Of a DNA stretch of 44,786 nucleotides, positions 23,170-33,305 are shown in pieces. Made by a program: the position numbers and the translations under genes. The DNA comes from Sphingobium xanthum (GTDB lineage Bacteria > Pseudomonadota > Alphaproteobacteria > Sphingomonadales > Sphingomonadaceae): assembly GCF_019737615.1 (NCBI RefSeq), contig NZ_JAHKKS010000018.1, positions 1-44,786 of the forward strand. The letters are read 5' to 3'. Numbering within the stretch: position 1 is the first letter of the stretch; each line of letters opens with the position of its first letter. The notes under the pieces were generated by a model. The model had not been told where the DNA came from. It saw only the letters and a list, made by a program, of their open reading frames with translations, and did not search any database.

Positions 23170-23266
23170 CTTGGCCCGGCCGGATGAGGCCGCGCGGTCA
23201 GGCCGGGTCGCCATATCTGGACGATCCGAGGCAGGTCAAGCGATGCTTGGCCCGCCTGCGCTCCAT

Positions 23267-24439
23267 TCAGCGCGCCGTGCTCGCCAGCAGGCCGCCATTG
23301 CGCCGCACGCCCTGCGCCCAGCTCAGCACTGCCTGCGCCGCCGCGTCCGTGAGCTCGATGAACACCCGGCGTCCGTCCGCCGGATCATCGATCCGCGCGA
23401 AGACGGCGCGATCGGTGAGCTGGCGGATCCAGCGCAGCGCCGTCGTCGGCGGCACAGCGGCGGCAATGCACAGGCTCGAGACCGAGACACGCTGACCGGC
23501 CAGGCGGGCCGCCAGCAGGTCCAGCAGCATGTCCCAGGCCGGATCGGCGAAGAGATCGGCGGGCAGGAACTGATCGCGCAGTCGCCGGGCCCGGATGATC
23601 GCACGAATCTCCCTGTGGGTCGGGAGGCCGCCGGGCTCCGGGCCGCGATGTGGCGCGCGGGGCTGAAACAGTTGCGCCGGATTGCCGGCATTCTCGACTC
23701 CCGGCGCCGCACGATAGCCGCCGCGCTCTTCCCTCGCCTCCTGCATGCCGTCGGCAACACCCGGCGCGGGCGCGACGCCCTGCGACATGCGCTCGATTGT
23801 CACTGCCAGACGGCGCACTTCCGCGCTCAGCTGTTCCAGCCGCATCGTCTCACTGTCCCGCGAGGCATCGTCGAACAGCACGCGGCCGGGCGCCGGCGCG
23901 CGCAGGCCAGCCATGATCAGCAGCGAGACGATTTCGCTGTCATCCGGATCGCACAAAAAATCCGTCTTCGGCGCATCGAGCATGGCCAGCGCGCAATCGA
24001 GGCCGCCCATGTCCACGATCACCGCGAGCCGAGCGCCCGCAAAGCCATGGCGCGCCGCGAGCGTCCGTGCGGTTGCCGGATCCAGCGCGTCGGCGACGTC
24101 CAGCCCGCGCAGGTCGAGCAGGATGAGGTCGAGGGCTGCCATCTGTGCCAGTCGATCCACGGCATGATCGAGGCCGACTCGCCCGATGCAACGCAGGCCA
24201 GCCCGCTCGCCCCAGCGGCCCAGAACATCCGCCCGATCGGCGCAACCGATGGCAAGCATCACGGGGCGGTTGTCACTCTCGATCTGGTGCGCCGGCCGTT
24301 CAAGCCAGCCCGTTTCTGCCTCGCCCGTCAACTCGGGGGAGCCGAAAGCCACTTCCACACCAGTCCGATTTTCGAGCATTGCCATTGGTTTCGCCCCCGT
24401 ACCACCTTTGTTCCGCGTTATGCGCGATTCGGAGGTCAT
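23267..24439 (-). CDS. MarR-like winged-helix regulator with receiver-like N-terminal domain
   Basis: A 390-residue protein. The N-terminal half (about residues 55-190) has the alternating strand/helix pattern of a CheY-like receiver (RPVMLAIGCADRADVLGRW, then ALDLILLDLRGLDVADAL with LDLR where the phospho-acceptor would sit, then ARLAVIVDMGGLD). Acid-pocket residues are not convincing, so it may be a pseudo-receiver. The C-terminal domain (about 290-385) is a MarR/winged-helix HTH: RVSVSSLCIAAAVPPTTALR, WIRQLTDR, and the wing DPADGRRVFIELTD. ATG 24439 has AAAGGG upstream. It is divergent from acnA with a shared 273-base control region, so it may regulate acnA, itself, or both. Confidence 0.75.
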   Translation of the reverse strand: MTSESRITRNKGGTGAKPMAMLENRTGVEVAFGSPELTGEAETGWLERPAHQIESDNRPVMLAIGCADRADVLGRWGERAGLRCIGRVGLDHAVDRLAQMAALDLILLDLRGLDVADALDPATARTLAARHGFAGARLAVIVDMGGLDCALAMLDAPKTDFLCDPDDSEIVSLLIMAGLRAPAPGRVLFDDASRDSETMRLEQLSAEVRRLAVTIERMSQGVAPAPGVADGMQEAREERGGYRAAPGVENAGNPAQLFQPRAPHRGPEPGGLPTHREIRAIIRARRLRDQFLPADLFADPAWDMLLDLLAARLAGQRVSVSSLCIAAAVPPTTALRWIRQLTDRAVFARIDDPADGRRVFIELTDAAAQAVLSWAQGVRRNGGLLASTAR

Positions 24440-24559
24440 TTTGAACCCTTTTTGTTCCAAAATGGCGGAACGTGGGTTGGCGAGGGTCGCCAAGGGGCCG
24501 ACACCCTCCATTTCGGAGAGAACGGCATGGGGCGCCATCATCAGCGCGCCTGACAACCA

Positions 24560-24615
24560 GGCGCCACGTTGGCGCCCTCAGCGCCCGTTGACACACTTCC
24601 TTTACGCGCTATGGC
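24560..24615 (+). promoter_or_regulatory. Predicted acnA promoter with upstream GGCGCC repeat
   Basis: TTGACA (24588-24593), a 16-base spacer and TATGGC (24610-24615) make a good sigma-70-type promoter about 100 bases before the acnA ATG. Just upstream GGCGCC-ACGTT-GGCGCC (24560-24576) is a symmetric repeat well placed for an operator. Its binding protein is unknown; the divergent MarR-like regulator is a natural candidate. Confidence 0.5.
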
Positions 24616-24712
24616 CCATCGCGTTGGGCGGTGCAGCGCGGCACCGGCCCCGAAAACGCTCAGCCCGCCCCCTGCCGAGCGCCGGACAAGAGACAATAAG
24701 GAGACTTCTCTG

Positions 24713-27384
<2,672 letters not shown>

Positions 27385-27388
<4 letters not shown>

Positions 27389-27945
27389 GCGAGGCGGGCC
27401 GTCAGCACGTTCTGACGCGCCTGTTTCAACGTCTCTACGGGGAACCGACCGTCAGGAATGATCTGCGTGGAGAGCTGGTCGAGGAAATAGTGGCTCTCGC
27501 GCTTGAGCCGGATTGGCAGTTGTGCGGCGGCGATTGGGCGGCTTGCGATCTTCTCCACGTCGCAAGCGGCGCGAGGATGCAGGTAAAACAATCTGCCGCG
27601 CGGCAATCTTGGACCAAGGACGGCGATCCCGCCCCGAGTCCGCGCTTCTCCATTGCGGAGACTGCCGGCCGGTGGGACGGTTCGCGCTGGGTACCTGGTG
27701 TTGGCCGAAATGCGGAGTTCTATGTTTTCGCGTGGCATCCTGTCTCTGACGAGCATTGCGACCATGCGGATGTGAGCCAATGGGCCTTCTATGTCGTGGA
27801 GGAACAGGCTCTGCCCAAGCAGAAATCACTTGGTCTGGCCCAAGTTGCGAAGCTTGCATCCGCCGTTCCGTGGACTTCGCTAGGGGCGCAAGTGTCGTCG
27901 CTGCTGGAGGCGAAGGTCCATAATTCCGCAGAAGAGCCTCTTTGA
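27385..27945 (+). CDS. Hypothetical protein, possible PD-(D/E)XK-like fold, coupled to acnA
   Basis: A 186-residue soluble protein starting at a GTG within the acnA stop (GTGA). The N-terminal helix [14 protein letters not shown] is followed by [20 protein letters not shown] and SAARQSW: E, then D, then Q-V-K in adjacent strands, the outline of a PD-(D/E)XK nuclease core with Q in place of the second acid. The later part is tryptophan-rich ([12 protein letters not shown]). Restriction-enzyme-like folds with this arrangement occur in many uncharacterised proteins. No function tied to aconitase is known to me. Confidence 0.6.
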
Positions 27946-28211
27946 CTATCACAGACATCTTCGTCGAGATCGTCGGCTGGGCGGGCGCCGTGCTGGTGCT
28001 TGGCGCCTATATCCTCGTCTCGGCCGGAAAGCTCACTGGCACCTCACGCGCGTTCCAGTGGATGAATGCCATCGGCGCGGCGTTCTTCGTGCTCAACACC
28101 TGGTGGCATGGCGCTATTCCCTCGATGTTCGTCAATATCATCTGGAGCGGCATCGGCATCGCCGCGCTCTGGCGGCTGTACCAGAAAAGGACATCCCAGC
28201 CGCCGCAATAA
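27942..28211 (+). CDS. Small membrane protein (CBU_0592-like)
   Basis: An 89-residue protein with three predicted membrane helices: IVGWAGAVLVLGAYILVSAG, AFQWMNAIGAAFFVLNTWW and MFVNIIWSGIGIAALWRLY. The layout and motifs such as GAYILVSAGKL and QWMNAIGA resemble the short CBU_0592 family of membrane proteins of unknown function. The start is a TTG overlapping the preceding stop by four bases (TTGA), so translation is coupled. It ends the acnA operon; a terminator follows directly. Confidence 0.7.
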   Translation: MTITDIFVEIVGWAGAVLVLGAYILVSAGKLTGTSRAFQWMNAIGAAFFVLNTWWHGAIPSMFVNIIWSGIGIAALWRLYQKRTSQPPQ

Positions 28212-28213
28212 AT

Positions 28214-28232
28214 GCCCAAACGGGCTTTTTTC
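28214..28232 (+). terminator. Intrinsic terminator of the acnA operon
   Basis: GCCC-AAAC-GGGC followed by TTTTTTC starts three bases after the last stop codon of the operon. The stem is short (four GC pairs), but the U tract and position fit a Rho-independent terminator. Confidence 0.65.
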
Positions 28233-28387
28233 GTAACGTCTTACGAATTCCGTCCGTCTGTCGCAGAAGATGAATGCTTTGTTAACCACAACTTGACTGC
28301 CGCCCACATTACGGCGCAACATGCATCAGAACATCCGCGAGTCTATGTGGGGCTTGGGGGTGTTGTGGGAATTTGTGGGAGGCACTC

Positions 28388-29557
28388 ATGAAAACTACGA
28401 TTACGCGGGCGATGCTCGTGGCTACGGCGGCATTTGCGGTACCGATGGCGATCAGCCCTGCCATGGCCGGCAAGAACACCGTGTCGGGATCCTATGGTGA
28501 ACTGAACTGGAGTGCCACGAGCACGCTCGTCGGCGCGACCCGCACGCAGGGCGGCATTGGCGAGACGCCTTATACGGGCTCGATGCCGGCTTATTCCGGC
28601 ACGGTCGGCTTGCTGATGGGCGGTTTCGTCTGCTCGGGCACGCTGCTGTCGGATCGTCAGACGATCCTCACGGCCGGTCACTGCGTCAGCGACGGCTTCG
28701 GTGTCAACGAGACCCCGGACAACGGCGTCACGGTTTTCTTCCGTGATCCCGCCAGCGGCCCGGACGTCCAGCTCTATTATGGCGGCCCCGGCTACACGAC
28801 CATCCAGTCCAGCGATGTCATCGTGAACGGGGGCTATACCGGCGACGTCATCGACCATAACGACATCGCGCTGGTTCGCCTTTCGGAAGCGGCTCCGGAC
28901 TTCGCGGAGAGCTATGAACTCTACACCGGCGAACTGACCGGCCTGGTCAGCAACATCACCGGCTATGGCTCGACCTCGATCGCTGGCGGCGCAATGGGTG
29001 TCGATACCGTCAATCCGAACCGTCTCGGCTGGTTCCGTCAGGGCCTGAACGAGTATGACTATGCACTCGGCAACGCTGCGTTCGGCACCGATTGGGCGGA
29101 CATTCTCGGCGAGCCCTTCTCGCAGATCGAGTATAGCTATATCTCGGACTTCGATAACGGTCTGGCCGCGAACGATGCGACCTGCGTCGTCTCGATCGCC
29201 ATCATCGGCGCCGCCGGCGCAGGGTTCTGCGATCTGGGCACCGGCACCCGCGAAGTCGGCGTTGCCGGCGGCGACTCGGGCGGTGGCTCCTTCATCAACG
29301 GCCAGGTGGCCTCGGTGAACAGCTATGGCCTGACCTTCGGCACCGGCTTCGGCGACTTCCGCTCGGGCCTGAACAGCAGCTGGGGCGAGTTCTCGGGCTA
29401 TGTGCCGGTCTGGCTGCATGCCGACTGGATCAACCGGAACATGGTCGCTCCGCCGCCGGCCGTGCCGGAGCCGGCAACCTGGCTCATGCTGATCGGTGGC
29501 TTTGCCTTGGTCGGCGCGTCGATGCGCCGCCGCAAGACGGTCGTCAGCTTCGCCTGA
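28388..29557 (+). CDS. Secreted trypsin-like serine protease with PEP-CTERM sorting tail
   Basis: A 389-residue exported protease. Signal peptide: residues 1-27 (MKTTITRAMLVATAAFAVPM, cleavage after AMA). The chymotrypsin-fold triad is H98 in LTAGHC, D159 in HNDIALV and S297 in GGDSGGG. The C-terminal 31 residues are VPEPATWLMLIGGFALVGAS followed by MRRRK, a PEPxxWA-type signal: PEP motif, membrane helix, basic stop. Such tails are processed by exosortase during export to the surface or matrix. GGGAGG upstream of ATG 28388 supports the start. Monocistronic, closed by a strong terminator. Substrate unknown; no exosortase gene is in the window. Confidence 0.9.
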   Translation: MKTTITRAMLVATAAFAVPMAISPAMAGKNTVSGSYGELNWSATSTLVGATRTQGGIGETPYTGSMPAYSGTVGLLMGGFVCSGTLLSDRQTILTAGHCVSDGFGVNETPDNGVTVFFRDPASGPDVQLYYGGPGYTTIQSSDVIVNGGYTGDVIDHNDIALVRLSEAAPDFAESYELYTGELTGLVSNITGYGSTSIAGGAMGVDTVNPNRLGWFRQGLNEYDYALGNAAFGTDWADILGEPFSQIEYSYISDFDNGLAANDATCVVSIAIIGAAGAGFCDLGTGTREVGVAGGDSGGGSFINGQVASVNSYGLTFGTGFGDFRSGLNSSWGEFSGYVPVWLHADWINRNMVAPPPAVPEPATWLMLIGGFALVGASMRRRKTVVSFA

Positions 29558-29578
29558 TCCGTCCGTTCGGACAGAAAT

Positions 29579-29613
29579 GGGGCGGCCCGCACAAGCGGGC
29601 CGCCCTTTTTCGT
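29579..29613 (+). terminator. Intrinsic terminator of the protease gene
   Basis: GGGCGGCCCGC-ACAA-GCGGGCCGCCC followed by TTTTT: a perfect 11-bp GC stem with a four-base loop, 22 bases after the stop codon. Confidence 0.9.
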
Positions 29614-29754
29614 GGCGATAGTGGAAGCGGCCTCGGCGAACGCTGTTGCGCTGCGCCGTCGCGCCTGGAGCCGTCTTTTTCGTGCCTTTCCGAGTCGGCA
29701 GGTGTTTCCGCCTGCCTCGGGATCACTCCAGAGCATCGCGCTCCAAATCGAACC

Positions 29755-29788
29755 GGTTCGCCCTTCGACTTCGCTCAGCCCGAACGGA
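29755..29788. repeat. Short dispersed repeat, variant of the 10139-10226 repeat
   Basis: The segment ggttcgcccttcgacttcgc followed by tcagcccgaacgg has GTTCG and CGAAC ends and contains the same word pieces (GTTCGCCC, CTCAG, CGAAC) as the arms of the repeat at 10139-10226. It lies between convergent genes. Confidence 0.5.
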
Positions 29789-29820
29789 TGGAGCTGTTCC
29801 GATTTGACGCGCCGCCGCGC

Positions 29821-30642
29821 TCAGTTCTTCGGCTTGCGGAAGCGCAGGGTCATCCGGTCGCTCTCGCCGATCGCGAGATACTTCTCCTTGTCGATCTCGC
29901 CGTTGCGCAGGGTCGGCGGGAGAGTCCAGACGCCCTTTTCCCAATCGGCCGTGTCCCTGGGGTTGGCGTTGATCTCCGAGGCGGCCTCGAACACGAAGCC
30001 GGCATCCTCGGCCAGCTTGCGAACGGTCGATACCTTGAGATAGCCGCTGCTCTTCTCGACTGCGCTGTCGCGGCTCTCGGGCAATCGATGATCGACGATG
30101 CCGAGCGTGCCGCCCGGCTTCACCAGCGCGAAGAACTGCTTGAACGTCTCCGCTTCGGTGCCGCGCATCACCATGTTGTGGACATTGCGGAAGGTGAGGA
30201 GCGCATCGACCGACCCCGGCGCCAGCGCTTCGCCCGTAGGCCACGCAATGAGCTTGACCTTCCCATAGGTCGCTGGATCGGCATCGAGTTTTGCCCGCAA
30301 CGTGTCATAGGCGCGGCCCGCGCCCTGCGCGGCGTAGAAAGTGCCCTTGTCCTTGAGCAGCGGTGCCAGGATTTCGGTGTACCAGCCGCCGGCCGGGGAA
30401 TATTCGAGTACCGTCTGGCCCGGTGTGACGCCGAAGAAGCTCAAGGTCTCGCCGGGATGACGGTATTTGTCCCGGGCCGTATTGGCCGGCGTGCGCGTCG
30501 GTGCGGCGAGGGCGGCGGCGATCGGCGCGCTGACCGTGCCGGTCTCGGCCGAAGCGGCAGGCGCGCCAATCAGGGTGCCAGCCGTGACGCCCGCCAGGAG
30601 CAGGGCTGCGGCGGGGAAAGTCAGCAGGTTCGGACGAAACAT
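29821..30642 (-). CDS. Exported class I SAM-dependent methyltransferase-like protein (copy 1)
   Basis: A 273-residue protein with an N-terminal signal peptide (FRPNLLTFPAAALLLAGVTA..ASAE). The mature part fits COG4798-type predicted methyltransferases: TVLEYSPAGGWYTEIL replaces the usual VLDxGxGxG motif I, then VDALLTFRNVHNM, KPGGTLGIVDHR, and a tail ESDRMTLRFRKPKN. Export of a SAM-dependent enzyme is puzzling because SAM is cytoplasmic, so the actual activity may differ. ATG 30642 is chosen because AAAGGA is well spaced; ATG 30648 is too close to it. It is a clear paralogue of the next gene upstream (shared STVRKLAE, ASEINANP), with 75 bases between them. Confidence 0.8.
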   Translation of the reverse strand: MFRPNLLTFPAAALLLAGVTAGTLIGAPAASAETGTVSAPIAAALAAPTRTPANTARDKYRHPGETLSFFGVTPGQTVLEYSPAGGWYTEILAPLLKDKGTFYAAQGAGRAYDTLRAKLDADPATYGKVKLIAWPTGEALAPGSVDALLTFRNVHNMVMRGTEAETFKQFFALVKPGGTLGIVDHRLPESRDSAVEKSSGYLKVSTVRKLAEDAGFVFEAASEINANPRDTADWEKGVWTLPPTLRNGEIDKEKYLAIGESDRMTLRFRKPKN

Positions 30643-30717
30643 GAGCATTCCTTTTCGAGACGGGCCACTTTCAGGCGCAGCCCGGACCGATTTCCCGGCC
30701 CGGGCTTTTTCGGGCAA

Positions 30718-31557
30718 TCAGCTCTGCGGCTTGCGGAACTTGAGCGTCATGCGGTCGCTTTCGCCGATCGCCTGATATTTCGCGCGGTCGACATCTCCTT
30801 CTGCGTAGCGCGGTGGCAGGGTCCAGACGCCCTTTGCCCACTTGGTCGTGTCTTTGGGATTGGCGTTGATCTCTGAAGCGCCTTCGAAAACGAAGCCGGC
30901 CTGTTCGGCGAGCTTGCGCACGGTCGAGACCTTGACGTAGCCGCTGGTCTTCTCGCGCGCGACATCGTCCGCCTCGGGCAGCCGGTGATCGACGATGCCC
31001 AGCACGCCGCCTGGCTTCAGCATGGCGAACATCTGCTGGAAGGCTTCCAGGCCATAATCCTTGCCTTCCCTTTTGTAGCCCATCTGGAAATTATGGACGT
31101 TGCGGAAGGTCAGCACCATGTCGGCACTGCCCGCCGGCACGGTCGGCTGGCCGGCGCTGGCCGGGAAGGCCGCGAGCTTGATGCCGCCATACAGGGCCGC
31201 ATCCTTCGCTTGCAGATTCTGGATGCCCTTGAGGCTGTCCGGCCAGAAATCGACGGCCCAGAGCGTTCCCTTGCCCTTGAGATAGGGCGCCAGGATCTCC
31301 GTGTACCAGCCGCCGGCCGGCCAGATCTCCACCACCGTGTCGGTCGGCTTCACGCCGAAGAAGGACAGAGTCTCGGCCGGGTGGCGATATTGGTCGCGCG
31401 CCGCGTTGGCCGGCGTGCGCGTCGAGGCGGCGACGGCAGCGGCGATCTCGGCGCTGACGGCGATCTTCTGCGCCACTGCTGGTACGGGCGCGGCGAGGGG
31501 CAGTCCGGCGAGCAGGAGCGCGCCGGCGATCGTGTATCGGGATATGCGGGGGGGCAT
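30718..31557 (-). CDS. Exported class I SAM-dependent methyltransferase-like protein (copy 2)
   Basis: A 279-residue paralogue of the adjacent downstream gene. Signal peptide: MPPRISRYTIAGALLLAGLP up to AVA-Q. Motif I equivalent is TVVEIWPAGGWYTEILAPYL, then ADMVLTFRNVHNF, LKPGGVLGIVDHRLPEADD, and tail ESDRMTLKFRKPQS. The conserved blocks are almost the same in both copies while the signal peptides and the loop after motif I differ (the loop here is GTLWAVDFWPDSLKGIQN), so a tandem duplication followed by divergence is likely. ATG 31557 begins the signal peptide. Both genes probably form one transcript. Confidence 0.8.
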   Translation of the reverse strand: MPPRISRYTIAGALLLAGLPLAAPVPAVAQKIAVSAEIAAAVAASTRTPANAARDQYRHPAETLSFFGVKPTDTVVEIWPAGGWYTEILAPYLKGKGTLWAVDFWPDSLKGIQNLQAKDAALYGGIKLAAFPASAGQPTVPAGSADMVLTFRNVHNFQMGYKREGKDYGLEAFQQMFAMLKPGGVLGIVDHRLPEADDVAREKTSGYVKVSTVRKLAEQAGFVFEGASEINANPKDTTKWAKGVWTLPPRYAEGDVDRAKYQAIGESDRMTLKFRKPQS

Positions 31558-31691
31558 GGCAGGCTCTCGTTTCTGGAGTGGCGTTGCACATGCAAGCATG
31601 TCGCAATGCCATGACGAGAGCAAGTCATTGGTTCGGCGGCGAGAGTTGTCCGGCGCGGCGGCGGGCCGCTCGTCCGGGCCGGATCAGCCGA

Positions 31692-33224
31692 TCAGAGGCA
31701 AGCTTCGAGCAGGGCTTGATCGAAGCCGAAACCACGCGCCTTGTCGAGCGTATAGGGGCGCAGGCCCATGGAGCGATATTCGCCGATGATCTTGCCGTCG
31801 GCGTCCTCGTCCAGATACTCGAACTTGAACAGCTCCTGCGTGACGATCACTTCGCCTTCCATGCCGATCACTTCGGTGATGTTGGTGACGCGGCGCGAAC
31901 CGTCGCGCAGGCGCTTGATCTGGACGATGAGATCGACCGAGTCGGCGATCTGCTTGGAAATGGCTTCCTTGGGGATCTTGATGTCGCCCATCAGGATCAT
32001 GTTCTCCATACGGCCGAGGCACTCGCGCGGCGAGTTGGCGTGGAGCGTACACATGGAGCCGTCATGGCCGGTGTTCATGGCGGCGAGCAGATCGAAGCAT
32101 TCGGCGCCACGAATTTCGCCCAGGATGATGCGGTCCGGGCGCATACGCAGGGCGTTCTTCACGAGATCGCCGATGGTGATGGCGCCATTGCCTTCCAGGT
32201 TCGCCGGGCGGGTTTCGAGCGGCAGCCAGTGCGGCTGTTGCAGGCGAAGCTCGGCCGCATCCTCGATGGTCAGCACGCGCTCGCCCGGGTCGATCATCTT
32301 CGAGAGGGCATTGAGCATCGTCGTCTTGCCCGAGCCGGTACCGCCCGAAATGACGATGTTGAAGCGACAGGCGCCTGCGATCTTGAGCGCCACGCACATC
32401 TTCTGGCTGAGTGCCCCCCATTGGGAGAGCATGTCCAGCGTGATCGGTTTGGCGGAAAACTTACGAATGGAGATCGCCGTGCCACGCAGCGAGAGCGGCG
32501 GCACGATGACGTTGACGCGGCTGCCGTCCGGCAGGCGGGCGTCGGCCAGCGGCGTAGTCTGATCGACGCGGCGGCCGACCTGGTTCACGATGCGCTGGGC
32601 GATCTGGAAAAGATGTTCCTCGTCGCGGAAATGGATCTGGGCAAGCTGCAGCTTGCCCTTCTTTTCGACATAGGTCTGGTCGGGACCGTTGACCATGATG
32701 TCGCTGATGTCCGGATCGGACAGCAATTCCTCCAGCGGGCCGAAACCGAGCAGCTCGTCGACCAGCACTTTCTCGAGCGCGAACTGCTCGCGGCGATTGA
32801 GTGTCAGCTTGAGCTCGGCCAGCACTTCCATGATAATCGGCCGGAATTCCTCGGCCAGCTCATCCTTGCTCAGAGTCGCGGCCGCTTCCGGATCGACGCG
32901 CTCCAGCAGGCGCGGCAGCACCTGCTCCTTGATCTTGTGGACCGACGCCTCGAAGCCCTGCGTATTGTCGCCGGAGGAGCTGTGATCGGTGTTCATCCGC
33001 TCCGTGAGGCGCGCCATCGCATCGGCATTGCGGTCCAGCGGTGGCGTCGGGCCGGTGACGGCAGGTACGGACTCGGCCGGAAGCGGCGGGAACTGCACGC
33101 CACCGGCGGGCGCCGCCGCACCGGGCGCTCCGGCATGTGGCGAGGCGCCGGGCGCGTGCATGGGGCGAGCTACGCCGAAGGACGACTTGCCGCCTAAACC
33201 ATTTTTCCGTCCAAATGCGCTCAT
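31692..33224 (-). CDS. cpaF: CpaF/TadA-type pilus assembly ATPase
   Basis: A 510-residue secretion ATPase of the GspE/VirB11 superfamily, which powers Flp/Tad pilus assembly at the cytoplasmic face of the inner membrane. Walker A SGGTGSGKT ends at K300; the Asp box LTIEDAAEL, Walker B RIILGEIRG and His box GSMCTLHANSP follow. The proline/alanine-rich N-terminal tail (about residues 15-65) and SDPDISDIMVNGPDQTYVEK are typical of CpaF. The start is put at 33224 (MSAFGRKNG); an in-frame ATG at 33251 is possible. Other cpa/tad genes are not adjacent in this window, so it is either isolated or its operon lies elsewhere. Confidence 0.92.
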   Translation of the reverse strand: MSAFGRKNGLGGKSSFGVARPMHAPGASPHAGAPGAAAPAGGVQFPPLPAESVPAVTGPTPPLDRNADAMARLTERMNTDHSSSGDNTQGFEASVHKIKEQVLPRLLERVDPEAAATLSKDELAEEFRPIIMEVLAELKLTLNRREQFALEKVLVDELLGFGPLEELLSDPDISDIMVNGPDQTYVEKKGKLQLAQIHFRDEEHLFQIAQRIVNQVGRRVDQTTPLADARLPDGSRVNVIVPPLSLRGTAISIRKFSAKPITLDMLSQWGALSQKMCVALKIAGACRFNIVISGGTGSGKTTMLNALSKMIDPGERVLTIEDAAELRLQQPHWLPLETRPANLEGNGAITIGDLVKNALRMRPDRIILGEIRGAECFDLLAAMNTGHDGSMCTLHANSPRECLGRMENMILMGDIKIPKEAISKQIADSVDLIVQIKRLRDGSRRVTNITEVIGMEGEVIVTQELFKFEYLDEDADGKIIGEYRSMGLRPYTLDKARGFGFDQALLEACL

Positions 33225-33305
33225 CGTTTTCGTCGTCTTTCCACCGGCCATCGGGCCAACGCCAGGCTATTATTTCAGGCGTACCAAACAAGCTTTGAAA
33301 AAAGC

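Noticed and set aside
23171..24553. Plus-strand reading frame of about 460 codons
   Set aside because: It is antisense to the MarR-like regulator, whose winged-helix motif is clear; the composition is arginine/alanine/histidine-rich filler.
30679..30710. Hairpin followed by T run between the two methyltransferase genes
   Set aside because: The T run is on the plus-strand side while both genes are on the minus strand, so it cannot terminate them; probably incidental to GC-rich sequence.
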